This document shows positions 52,634-60,698 of a DNA stretch of 64,000 bases, one piece after another. The stretch's first letter is position 1. Every line of letters begins with the position of its first letter. The notes below the pieces were generated by a model. It ran no database searches, was not told the DNA's origin, and saw nothing but the letters and a program-made list of their open reading frames with translations. The position numbers and the translations under genes were made by a program. Location of the stretch: assembly GCA_964567745.1 (NCBI GenBank), contig CAZMNY010000002.1:62001-126000 (forward strand), read 5' to 3'. This stretch comes from CAZMNY01 sp964567745. GTDB lineage: Bacteria; Planctomycetota; Planctomycetia; Pirellulales; Pirellulaceae.

Positions 52634-53824
52634 TTAACGACCGACAGTCTTCGATTCGTCTCGGACTGGACGAAAAGCCGCCTTCGGTAGCGCCCGGCCA
52701 GTATCTAAAATCGCCGTGCCAAGCTTATCGCAGACGCGGAGCTGGAACTCCCACTTCTGCGCCCAATTGTCAGTCTGTTCGTTTTGACAAACCTTAACCA
52801 AGATTTGGTTCTTGCCTTTTCGCAACCGAGCGGAACCTCGGTACTGATCGATTTCCTGCCCCGTGTGGTAGACATGATTGGCCGTGATCAGTTTGCCATT
52901 GAGCCAAACCTTGCTTCCGTTCGCGGAGCCAATTCTGATTTCGCAATCGCGAGCCGTCGCCGAATCAAATTCGTTGTACGCATAGCAAACGGCACCCATG
53001 TGCTTGCCAACCGCCTTGTTGATATCGACAATGCCGAAATCGTCTTTGGTCGTATGCGCCAGCCATTTGACTTTGCCTTTAACACCCAGATACTCCTCGT
53101 TCAACTTGATTTCGTTTTCCGGAGCGTAGGGAACGTCGAACCCGCCTTTGTCCTTGTTGTCGAATGGCCCAATCAGTTGCCAATTCATGACGAAGCCGAA
53201 ATGGGCCGGCAGATCGACTGAGACGCCGAGTTCTTTCAAAGATTTGGCGATGTCCTTAATCTGGTCGACATCGCGTGCGTTGAGAAACGCTGCCTGATAG
53301 GCGCCGCTCGCCGCGCTCTTGCCATCGTTCGCGAGTTGCTTGGCGTTGTTGACCGCCATCGCGATCGCATCTCGACGAAGCTCTAAGCTCGAGTCTTTGC
53401 TCAACGCCGGAATAATGCGTGCTCGAGCCGTTGTATCGACTTGAGCGAGGAGCTCAAACGCGAGTCGCCGAGCTCGAGGCGAGTGGCTGGTATCGCGAAC
53501 AAATGCGTCGAGCTTGTCGGTTGGCAGGTCCTTGCCCGCCTTCCGCTCGCGGTCGGCAATCGTCTCCGCCGCCGATCGAATCCAATTGCTCGCCAGAATC
53601 CCGGCGTCATCCATGCCTGCGAGCACGGTTGGCAAGTGACTCGCATCCGACTCGGCGACTTTCTTCCAAGCCGCAATCGCTTTGACATGTCCCGCGCCCT
53701 TGGGACCGATCGACCTCAGCGTCGCAAGCTCAATCGCCAGATCGGCAGCATAGCTCGTTTGACAAATCACGCAGGCATAAATCACGTAAGCAATTCCGCA
53801 CAACAGCACAGGTCGACGATGCAT
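52634..53824 (-). CDS. Secreted protein with sugar-binding-like C-terminal fold
   Basis: About 396 aa from the ATG at 53824 (AGGA-type site, TCCTCC complement, seven bases before). A signal peptide (RPVLLCGIAYVIYACVICQTS) is followed by a helical, Armadillo/HEAT-like N-terminal half of about 190 residues with repeated 'LA...LGK' helices. A C-terminal beta-rich region follows (WQLIGPFDNKDKGGFDVPYA, DCEIRIGSANGSKVWLNGKL). The second half resembles the jelly-roll carbohydrate-binding modules found in planctomycete exported proteins. No catalytic residues were recognised. Function is unknown. Confidence 0.75.
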   Translation of the reverse strand: MHRRPVLLCGIAYVIYACVICQTSYAADLAIELATLRSIGPKGAGHVKAIAAWKKVAESDASHLPTVLAGMDDAGILASNWIRSAAETIADRERKAGKDLPTDKLDAFVRDTSHSPRARRLAFELLAQVDTTARARIIPALSKDSSLELRRDAIAMAVNNAKQLANDGKSAASGAYQAAFLNARDVDQIKDIAKSLKELGVSVDLPAHFGFVMNWQLIGPFDNKDKGGFDVPYAPENEIKLNEEYLGVKGKVKWLAHTTKDDFGIVDINKAVGKHMGAVCYAYNEFDSATARDCEIRIGSANGSKVWLNGKLITANHVYHTGQEIDQYRGSARLRKGKNQILVKVCQNEQTDNWAQKWEFQLRVCDKLGTAILDTGRALPKAAFRPVRDESKTVGR

Positions 53825-53831
53825 CCGCCAT

Positions 53832-53837
53832 TCCTCC
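53832..53837 (-). promoter_or_regulatory. Ribosome-binding site GGAGGA
   Basis: Seven bases before the ATG at 53824 on the minus strand. It fixes that start rather than an earlier in-frame start at 53932. Confidence 0.7.
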
Positions 53838-53927
53838 CGCCAATGGATCCGTTTTCGCTTTGCAGAACAAAGCACAACATCGGGCCTTTGATTGTAGCGA
53901 GGCGCCGGAGGGGATGCGACGGGTCGA

Positions 53928-53990
53928 GTCAATCATGTCGATCCTGTCAAAACCTGGTCTTTGAAAAGAGACAGGATTTACATGATTGAC
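53928..53990. terminator. 21-bp inverted repeat, possible terminator or intergenic repeat
   Basis: The arm GTCAATCATGTCGATCCTGTC (53928-53948) matches the reverse complement of 53970-53990 except at two positions, with a 21-base loop. It lies between the ends/starts of two minus-strand genes. It could act as a terminator for the outer-membrane gene's upstream neighbour or be a copy of a mobile repeat. Confidence 0.55.
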
Positions 53991-54085
53991 AGGATAGGAC
54001 GCGAGACGAGCTCATCTCGATTTTGTCCAAGTCGTTTTCAAAGCAACGCAAACGGTAGAAATGGATTGGCCCGACATGTCTGCGT

Positions 54086-55993
54086 TTAGAACATGAGGGT
54101 ATAGCTGGCGAACACGCCGTCGCGTTCGAACAGCGGGTTGTCGGAATAATTGCCCAGACCAAGCACCTCGATAAACGAGCGAGTGCTGACTTTTCGTTGG
54201 TAGCGCACTCCGAATCCAAACACGGAATCTCCACCGGGCGCCTCGTAGGCGAATTCAGGCGAAATCGATTCGTCCTTATGATGTCGGAAGAGCTGCACGC
54301 CCAAGGCGACGCCAACCGTATCGACGGGTCCGATGCCCGCCGAAAGTCGAACCAAGGGATTCACCTCGAACGCCGCTCGCAATCGGTTGTAATTACCGCC
54401 GCCGATCGAATTCCAGCCCTGGCTCGCCGCGAATCCGTTGCAATAGAGTACGGCAGATTCGACACCGAGCGGACCGTGATCGAAGTACCGACCGAAATTC
54501 GACTCCAGCACGAACAACTCGCCCGATCCGATCCCGCCTTCGTCGCCCCATTTGAAAAGAGCGCGGCCTGCGAAGGTGAATGGGCCGACGATCTGAGTTC
54601 GGCTAATCGCGGCAAAATGAGAATCGCGGTCGGCGTCGTTGTTCTTGCTGACGGTCGCCAGCGTCGCCTCGTAAAACACGCGATCCCAGTCCGCCGAAAG
54701 ATGCACGCCCACAAGCTGCGAGTCGCCGTCGACAAATGTGTCGACATCGTCGAATGCGTACAAGAGCTGGGCGTTGAGGTTGCTCAGGTCACCGACGATC
54801 AACGAATTCTTGCTAATCGCGATCCCGACAATCTCGTCGTTCATCAGCAAGTTGTTATGCAGGAAGAACGGAAACTTTCCGACGACAACATTGATGTCGT
54901 TCGGTGCGAACGGATGTGCAAGCGGCCCCAGGAGACTGTGAAGCTCGCCCTCGAACCAATACCGTTGCGGCACGCCGGTCGAGTTGTCGACGTAGCCTTC
55001 TGGGTCGCTAAAGGAATAGTAAGAGCCGCCCGAGCCGCCTTCGCCGACAGGTCGAAACTGCACATGAAATCGCTCTGTTCCGGTCAGCCTCAAGTCGAGC
55101 TCAACAGCCAGTTGTAGGCCGAGCAAGTCCACGCGTTGGCCGTTCTGCTGAAAGGCGGCACCGAACATCTGTGCGCTGCCGTAGCCGACGAACTGCGGGT
55201 GCCAAATGTAGGGTCCGTTGAACCAGCGGAGATGATCACCCGGATTGATTGGCCCCTCGCCGAGGAATTCCGAGAACAACGTGAAAGGCTCAGGAGCAAC
55301 CCAGTCCTCAGGCAAGCGGAGCGGTTCATGATGTTGTGACTGGTCCTGCCCCAACCGGTCTCCTTCCGGCGTGTAGAGATACGAACCGCCATGGTTGAAC
55401 AACTCGCTATGCAAGTCCGGTAACGTCGGCTGGTCGCTGGCGGCGGGATCGGGAGGCAGAGTGGGAAAGTTGCCGCTCGCAGGTCGACCAATTGGGTCGG
55501 GCGACGATGAGCCTCCGCCGCCCGAAAGCGCTCGGACCGCATGATCCGAATTGGTGACTCGAGAAAGCGAGGCCTGACGGGCTGGGCTCGTGCCCGAACG
55601 CGGTGGGTGAGCGGCGCCGCTTCGAGGACTCGGCGCTTCGCTGTGCCTTGTATTCAAAGCCTGCAACGCGGACTCGGCGTACGTGCGGCCATCCTTGGGT
55701 AGCCCGCTTGCTGAGCGAGGATCATTAGCGTGGCGCGAATTCAGAGCGTACACAGCCGACTCGGCGTTGGTGCGGCGACTCTCAGCCGGCGACGCGGGTG
55801 GCCGGGGCCCGGCGAGCAGCGCTTGACGCGCCAGTTCGGCTTGACTGATCGGCGCCGAATTTGGCGACGAATCCGACGCCGGCGCGGACGATCCGGGCGC
55901 GCGGGCGGGCGGCGCCGGCGGAGCGGCCAGCAAAGCGCCGGCGACTAACCCGGTGAAGACGCCTATCATGATTTTGGTCGAGTTCGACCGCAT
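54086..55993 (-). CDS. Outer-membrane beta-barrel protein with repeat-rich N-terminus
   Basis: 635 aa. A signal peptide (IMIGVFTGLVAGALLAA) is followed by a 150-residue Pro/Ala/Ser-rich region with three copies of a short motif: TNAESAVYALNSRH near residue 75, TYAESALQALNTRH near 104 and TNSDHAVRALS near 147. The remaining 430 residues alternate in the way of transmembrane beta-strands (FTLFSEFLG, VELDLRLTGTERFHVQFRP, QLLYAFDDVDTFV, AAISRTQIVGPFTFAGRAL). They end in VFASYTLMF, with the C-terminal Phe of outer-membrane proteins. It directly follows the hexaheme cytochrome gene (52 bases). Porin-like or adhesin-like; the cargo is unknown. Confidence 0.78.
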   Translation of the reverse strand: MRSNSTKIMIGVFTGLVAGALLAAPPAPPARAPGSSAPASDSSPNSAPISQAELARQALLAGPRPPASPAESRRTNAESAVYALNSRHANDPRSASGLPKDGRTYAESALQALNTRHSEAPSPRSGAAHPPRSGTSPARQASLSRVTNSDHAVRALSGGGGSSSPDPIGRPASGNFPTLPPDPAASDQPTLPDLHSELFNHGGSYLYTPEGDRLGQDQSQHHEPLRLPEDWVAPEPFTLFSEFLGEGPINPGDHLRWFNGPYIWHPQFVGYGSAQMFGAAFQQNGQRVDLLGLQLAVELDLRLTGTERFHVQFRPVGEGGSGGSYYSFSDPEGYVDNSTGVPQRYWFEGELHSLLGPLAHPFAPNDINVVVGKFPFFLHNNLLMNDEIVGIAISKNSLIVGDLSNLNAQLLYAFDDVDTFVDGDSQLVGVHLSADWDRVFYEATLATVSKNNDADRDSHFAAISRTQIVGPFTFAGRALFKWGDEGGIGSGELFVLESNFGRYFDHGPLGVESAVLYCNGFAASQGWNSIGGGNYNRLRAAFEVNPLVRLSAGIGPVDTVGVALGVQLFRHHKDESISPEFAYEAPGGDSVFGFGVRYQRKVSTRSFIEVLGLGNYSDNPLFERDGVFASYTLMF

Positions 55994-56045
55994 TACAGAC
56001 TCGTCTTAGCAATCAGCCAAAGCTGTATTCGGTTATTTTGATTTC

Positions 56046-58028
56046 TTACCGGGTGACGTGAACGACCGCTCGATACTCATTGATCACGACCACTTCCAGC
56101 AGGTGTTTGAGTTCCGATGCGCCGATCGCGTCGAGCAGCGCAGGAGGTAAGTTGCGGAAATTGAGCCGTACGACGACTTGGTATGGCCCGCACAACTTAG
56201 GCAACTTAATCGGAAACGTTTTGCCTTTCGTTCGCAGCGGCGCCAAACTTCCCTTGGCGATTCTGAAGACGGGCGGACGGCCGTACGAAATGAACGGGCC
56301 CGTGCCGGGGCGCAGGACGCTGATCGGCTGAACAAACCGATTGACCGAAAGCACAACAGATCGCTCTGTCCCTTTATTGGACACGGCGACAAACTTGTTC
56401 TGCAAGTTGAACAAGAACGGATCGTAGTGGGCTTTGCCTTGCAGCACGTCGTGGCTGTGGTCGTCGCGCAGGTCCTGATTCGAATCAAAGTCTCCTGTGC
56501 GAAACACAACTTGACCTTGCGGATCAACCACGTCGACCGATACCCACATCTGACGTTCCGCCGTGAACCCAGTCGGGACGCTGTGCCCCGCCGTGGTGCT
56601 TATCAGTTCGACCTTCAGTTTCAGTTTGCCTCCGGGCGCAACATTCTGCTGATGACTGACGCTTAGTCGCATCGAGTTGTGCAGGACTTCGAGCCGCTTC
56701 TCGGTGGCCATCGACAACATTTTGCGATTATGAATTCTCAGCTGCTGCAACGTCCGCTGCTGGTGAGGCGTCAGCAACTCGGGCTGGCGGTAATCGGTTT
56801 CGTCCATCCAGTCGAGTTTTTCGGGAAACTCGGTGTCTGGCAGCATCGAATAATCGGGTCCGGCAAACACGTGGCTCGTGATTCGACGGAGCGGGAACCG
56901 TTTCTCGTCGACTTTGGGAATCTTGGCCGAGCGTCCCAGCGGTCTTTCCCAATCGGCAAATGGCTTGCCTTGGACCGGCCCCATGTGGCACGCCTGACAG
57001 GTGATCCCTTGCTTTGCGGCCGGGCTGTTGTGCCATTCGCTAAACGCCTCCTCCAATCGGACGCCGACCGGATTCGTCACGTCGTGGCATTCGCCGCAAA
57101 ACTGCGACGACTTCATATAGTTGTTTTGCGCCGAAGGATGGGCGCCCATTTGCGGTGCCGTTTGCGCTCCAAAGGGACCGTAAATGCAACCCTCGATCAC
57201 TCCGCCTGGGGTCATCGAGATGCGACCGTTCGATTTGTATCGCGCGTCTTTTCGACGATGGCAGACCACACAGGTTACGCCCTCTTTGGAAATCCGCGAC
57301 CGATTCACGTTGCGAAGCGATTCATTCTCGCCCAGCGTCGTACCGACTGGATTATGGCAGCGAGTGCAAAACGTGCCAATCGTTCCGCCGGTCCGTTCGA
57401 CAAGCGTCAGATTGAAGCGTTCGAATATCGGACTGTGCTGTGCATAAGCATGCATCGAGACCGACCACTCCGCGTATTGACGCGGATGACACGCTTTGCA
57501 TTCCCGAGCCGACGGGAAGTCCATCTCGTTCAGCGGCCTCGGCTCGCAAGTCGGCGGCAAGCGGTACTCCAAAGCGCCGTTTTCAATCCAACGCCGTATC
57601 GTGATCAGCTGTCCCACCGTAAGCCATTCTGACTTGTCGATCGGCATCGTCGGCGAGTCGGGCAAGTCGCTGTTTGGTTGAGCCGTCACGTTCCAACGGA
57701 CGTGCTTGAACAAAGTCGACTTGTCGGGCTTGAAAGGCACGACCGCAGGCTTGTCCATTTCATGCCCCGTCTTCATGATGGCGTCATACGTCGACAGGTC
57801 ATCTCGATCCGTGCCAGCGCGATGACAACCGAGGCACTTGCGGCGAAGAATCCCCTTCACGACGAGCCAGTCGGGGTCGAAGGGGTGATCGGCCGAGCGA
57901 AGAATCGGCGGAGGCGCAGCATGAGCGATGTGCGTCGCCGCATCGTGGATGACAAAGGCGGCCGACGCGGCAAGACCGAACAGCACGGCTGCCGCAATCA
58001 CTATTCGCCGTACATTACCGTTGTGCAT
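56046..58028 (-). CDS. Exported hexaheme c-type cytochrome
   Basis: 660 aa with an N-terminal membrane anchor or signal (IVIAAAVLFGLAASAAFV). Six CxxCH heme sites are visible: CLGCH (residues 65-69), CKACH, CTRCH, CVVCH, CGECH and CQACH, all within the first 350 residues. The first lies in a PSCyt-type domain (KGILRRKCLGCHRAG), while the middle four fit a cytochrome c554-like fold (REFCTRCHNPVGTTL-type spacing). The C-terminal 250 residues are beta-rich without hemes. It should carry electrons in the periplasm. A beta-barrel gene follows 52 bases downstream, so the two may form a porin-cytochrome electron conduit. Confidence 0.85.
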   Translation of the reverse strand: MHNGNVRRIVIAAAVLFGLAASAAFVIHDAATHIAHAAPPPILRSADHPFDPDWLVVKGILRRKCLGCHRAGTDRDDLSTYDAIMKTGHEMDKPAVVPFKPDKSTLFKHVRWNVTAQPNSDLPDSPTMPIDKSEWLTVGQLITIRRWIENGALEYRLPPTCEPRPLNEMDFPSARECKACHPRQYAEWSVSMHAYAQHSPIFERFNLTLVERTGGTIGTFCTRCHNPVGTTLGENESLRNVNRSRISKEGVTCVVCHRRKDARYKSNGRISMTPGGVIEGCIYGPFGAQTAPQMGAHPSAQNNYMKSSQFCGECHDVTNPVGVRLEEAFSEWHNSPAAKQGITCQACHMGPVQGKPFADWERPLGRSAKIPKVDEKRFPLRRITSHVFAGPDYSMLPDTEFPEKLDWMDETDYRQPELLTPHQQRTLQQLRIHNRKMLSMATEKRLEVLHNSMRLSVSHQQNVAPGGKLKLKVELISTTAGHSVPTGFTAERQMWVSVDVVDPQGQVVFRTGDFDSNQDLRDDHSHDVLQGKAHYDPFLFNLQNKFVAVSNKGTERSVVLSVNRFVQPISVLRPGTGPFISYGRPPVFRIAKGSLAPLRTKGKTFPIKLPKLCGPYQVVVRLNFRNLPPALLDAIGASELKHLLEVVVINEYRAVVHVTR

Positions 58029-58607
58029 GGGAGCTCCGTCTCACACGACCTCATCTCAAGCTTCAAACTCACAGTCATCGCCTACGATCCGCGATCGGCG
58101 TTCCTGTCAGCTGATTCCGCCGTCCCGCTAATAGCAGTATGGCAACGAGGCTTGCTCCCCCGCGCGAACGATAGGCGATCGCCTTTCGCGCCTTGCCTCG
58201 CTATTCAGCCATCCTGTTGGTGCCCCCGAGCCAAACAAGGCTTCGCTCGTCGCCGTCAAAAGTGGCGCGATTCGAGCTCAGCAAATGTCCAATCTAGGGC
58301 ATTACCTGAGTCTTATCGTTGAGGCGAACGCCTCAGGTTGGGAGAATTCATCAATCGCGTTGCAACTGGCAAAACGCATTCAGCCCTCACGACCTGAACA
58401 ATCCGACCACCGATTGACGGATCAGCGCACCTTCAAGCGGGTGCGCTCGGTTGTAACATGAACTCTTGACGGTTGTGCCGATGAACCTGGCCGAGAATTT
58501 GGACGTGACGGGAATGTGGGTCATGCCGACTGTTCCGATTCTGCGGCCGAGCAAGCTCGTCACGTGCTGGTGAGTCGGCCGCGCAGCGATGAACGCTGGT
58601 CGAAAAC
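58029..58607. other. Intergenic region between two minus-strand genes
   Basis: 579 bases without a supported gene. It holds the ends of a hairpin (TGAGGCG-AA-CGCCTCA, 58320-58335) with an outer pairing ACCTGAG/CTCAGGT. This is a possible terminator for the kinase, and the promoter of the cytochrome gene should lie here too. A weak GAGCAAGCTC core at 58550 only faintly resembles the palindromic repeat. Confidence 0.5.
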
Positions 58608-60254
58608 TCAGGAATTCGAATCGTGGTCGGGCGCGAGCTGATTCGCCCAGTGCCTCGCCGAATTGCGGCAGGCCATGTCATCGGCCTTGTCCTCTTCATC
58701 CAATTCGGTTTCCGCGATCGACAGATACAAGCCGCGAGATTTGCCGGGATCCAGCTTCAAACAGCGGGACGCTTGTACGTAGGTCTCTTGGATATCGGTC
58801 AAGAACTCGATCCCTCCCGCCTTCCTTGCTTCGCGTTCCAGTCGGCGCCAAAGTCGATAGGCGATGTAGTCGCTATTCCAGCGATTGACCTGTTCGAAAC
58901 GATCGTCGTCGGGGTAACGATCGAGAAACTCTTGCATCTGGGCTCGAACTTCAACCAGTTCCGCCGTGTCGCCAGCCGCCGAAACCTCTGAAACTTCCGC
59001 AAACAGAGCGTCGGCCGTTGGCGGACGCGTCGCGACCCAAATGCCGGCTAAGACAATGATCAAGGCGGCAGCAATGCCCAGCGTTGAAAAAATCGTGTTT
59101 GAGTTTATCTGGCGAGGCTGTTCGGAATCGCGGCGGCCGCGGGAACCCGACGACGGCCGGTCGACGGTGACAAAGTGGGTCTCAGACGCTTTTGGACGCT
59201 GCGTTTCCGTGCCGCCGGACGGCCCCGCATCTTCACCGCATGTGAAAATTGTCTCGTCGCCATCGGGCTCCTTGACCGGCGGCGCAGCGGCTTGAGTTCG
59301 CTCGCCAACGTCTAGCTCTTCCGACGTGGGAAGATCCCTTGTCGGCCTCGCTGCGGTCGGCATCTCCGTCACGGGGGCTGACTCTCGCGGCGCGGGATCA
59401 TCCGTGGACAAAACGAAGTCGTCACCTTCCTGCTGCTTGAGCAAGCCATACTCCATCGACTTGAGCCGCTTGGCGACTAGCGTCGCATTGCCGATCCGTT
59501 CGACCGGGTCTTTGGCTAACAGCTGAGCGATGATTTCCTCGAGCGCATGCGGAGTGCCGGTGGCAATACGCCCGACGGGATCTGGGTCGACGTATTTCAG
59601 GCAATGCATGATCTCCGGAATCGTCCGACCGGCAAAAGGCGGTTTGCGAGTAAGCAGGGCGTACATCACGCAGCCCAGACTGTAGAGATCCGTGCGATTC
59701 GTGATCGGCAGCCCCTCGGCCTGCTCCGGCGACATGTAATCGGCGGTACCGATAACGCCCCCCGCCGCCGTGATTTGCGTTGAACCAAATAGCTTTGCGA
59801 TGCCGAAATCGGTCAGCTTGATTTGACCGTCGGGAGTGAGCAGCAAGTTGGCTGGCTTCAAGTCACGGTGGATGACGCCATGATCATGGGCGTGCTTTAA
59901 CGCATGACACGTTTGCACCGAGTAGTCGACGACCTCGCGCCAATTAAATCGCTTCTTTTGCAACACCTCTTGCAGGCAACTGCCATCGATCAACTCCATC
60001 GCATAGAACAACCGACCATCTTGTTCGCCGTAGCCCAGCAGTCGAACGATATTCGGGTGTCGCAACGTCTGAAGCGTTTCGACTTCACTCTTGAATCGAT
60101 CGCGAAAATGCTCGTCGTCCGCGATCGCTCCCGAGAGCACCTTGATAGCGCACTGCTCTAACGTGTCGGTGTGCACCGCTGCATAAACGGCACCCATTCC
60201 GCCGCGACCGACGATGCGTTCAATACGATATGGGCCTAGCTGCTCGAATTGCAT
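58608..60254 (-). CDS. Hanks-type Ser/Thr protein kinase with C-terminal membrane span
   Basis: 548 aa. The kinase domain fills residues 8-270: glycine loop VGRGGMGAVYAA, Lys38 in QCAIKVL, catalytic HRDLKPANLLLTPDG near residue 134 and the DFG loop KLTDFGIAKLF. GTADYMSPEQAEG follows as the activation-segment end. An Arg/Pro/Ser-rich linker (residues 280-400) carries candidate phosphorylation sites. One membrane span (TIFSTLGIAAALIIVLAGIW) precedes a helical extracytoplasmic end. It probably acts as a membrane-attached signalling kinase. It is a lone gene upstream of the cytochrome gene, without a phosphatase partner. Confidence 0.95.
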   Translation of the reverse strand: MQFEQLGPYRIERIVGRGGMGAVYAAVHTDTLEQCAIKVLSGAIADDEHFRDRFKSEVETLQTLRHPNIVRLLGYGEQDGRLFYAMELIDGSCLQEVLQKKRFNWREVVDYSVQTCHALKHAHDHGVIHRDLKPANLLLTPDGQIKLTDFGIAKLFGSTQITAAGGVIGTADYMSPEQAEGLPITNRTDLYSLGCVMYALLTRKPPFAGRTIPEIMHCLKYVDPDPVGRIATGTPHALEEIIAQLLAKDPVERIGNATLVAKRLKSMEYGLLKQQEGDDFVLSTDDPAPRESAPVTEMPTAARPTRDLPTSEELDVGERTQAAAPPVKEPDGDETIFTCGEDAGPSGGTETQRPKASETHFVTVDRPSSGSRGRRDSEQPRQINSNTIFSTLGIAAALIIVLAGIWVATRPPTADALFAEVSEVSAAGDTAELVEVRAQMQEFLDRYPDDDRFEQVNRWNSDYIAYRLWRRLEREARKAGGIEFLTDIQETYVQASRCLKLDPGKSRGLYLSIAETELDEEDKADDMACRNSARHWANQLAPDHDSNS

Positions 60255-60314
60255 GGATCAATTAATAGCTGAGCAAGGAGCGAAAATCGGAGCTCGCGAG
60301 AGGAACACGTCATT

Positions 60315-60698
60315 CTACGCTGGATCAGACGAAACCCCAACCGTCGCAACAATGTCCGCCCGGCTGACACCGAAACGCTGTAAGTACTTCCGCAATCGGT
60401 CGGAGTCGTTGGTCGATTGGCGACGGACCCGAGACTTGTCAAGAAGAACACGACCCGCCGCAGATATGGACTCGCAGGCACGGCAGACGGCAATCACTTC
60501 CGACAATTGCACCTGATCAAAATGATCGAGCTCACTCAGACGCTCGGCGCCCAAAACCGACAATGCGGGTTCGAGCCTTGCCTCTGGCTCGACCGGGGCC
60601 GTCGACCACTGCGACGCCAGACGCGAGATCTCCTCGTCGGTAACGCGTGTTTCATTCGTTATCACTGAATGCAACTGAGCGAGAATGGGAGTCCACAA
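60315..60698 (-). pseudogene. rtcR: C-terminal remnant of RtcR (regulator of rtcBA)
   Basis: The minus-strand frame of about 127 codons reads as the C-terminal part of the sigma-54 regulator RtcR. The best segments are RLSELDHFDQVQLSEVIAVC, then GRVLLDKSRVRRQ and NDSDRLRKYLQRFGVSRADI. The preceding VTDEEISRLASQWS fits the end of the AAA+ region. Full-length RtcR is about 530 aa, with a CARF ligand-binding domain and the ATPase before this part; both are missing. The frame opens at TTG 60698 within a few bases of the rtcB start. In other bacteria rtcR is divergent from rtcBA, so a deletion has removed most of it here. Possibly a DNA-binding relic. Confidence 0.8.

Noticed and set aside
54197..55117. 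306-codon plus-strand frame inside the barrel gene
   Set aside because: Shadow of the minus-strand gene, whose beta-barrel pattern and C-terminal Phe are convincing.
56679..57632. 317-codon plus-strand frame inside the hexaheme cytochrome gene
   Set aside because: The opposite strand carries six CxxCH sites in one frame; this frame has no motif.
58433..58699. Minus-strand frame between the kinase and cytochrome genes
   Set aside because: It overlaps the kinase end and contains no motif; composition suggests a chance frame.
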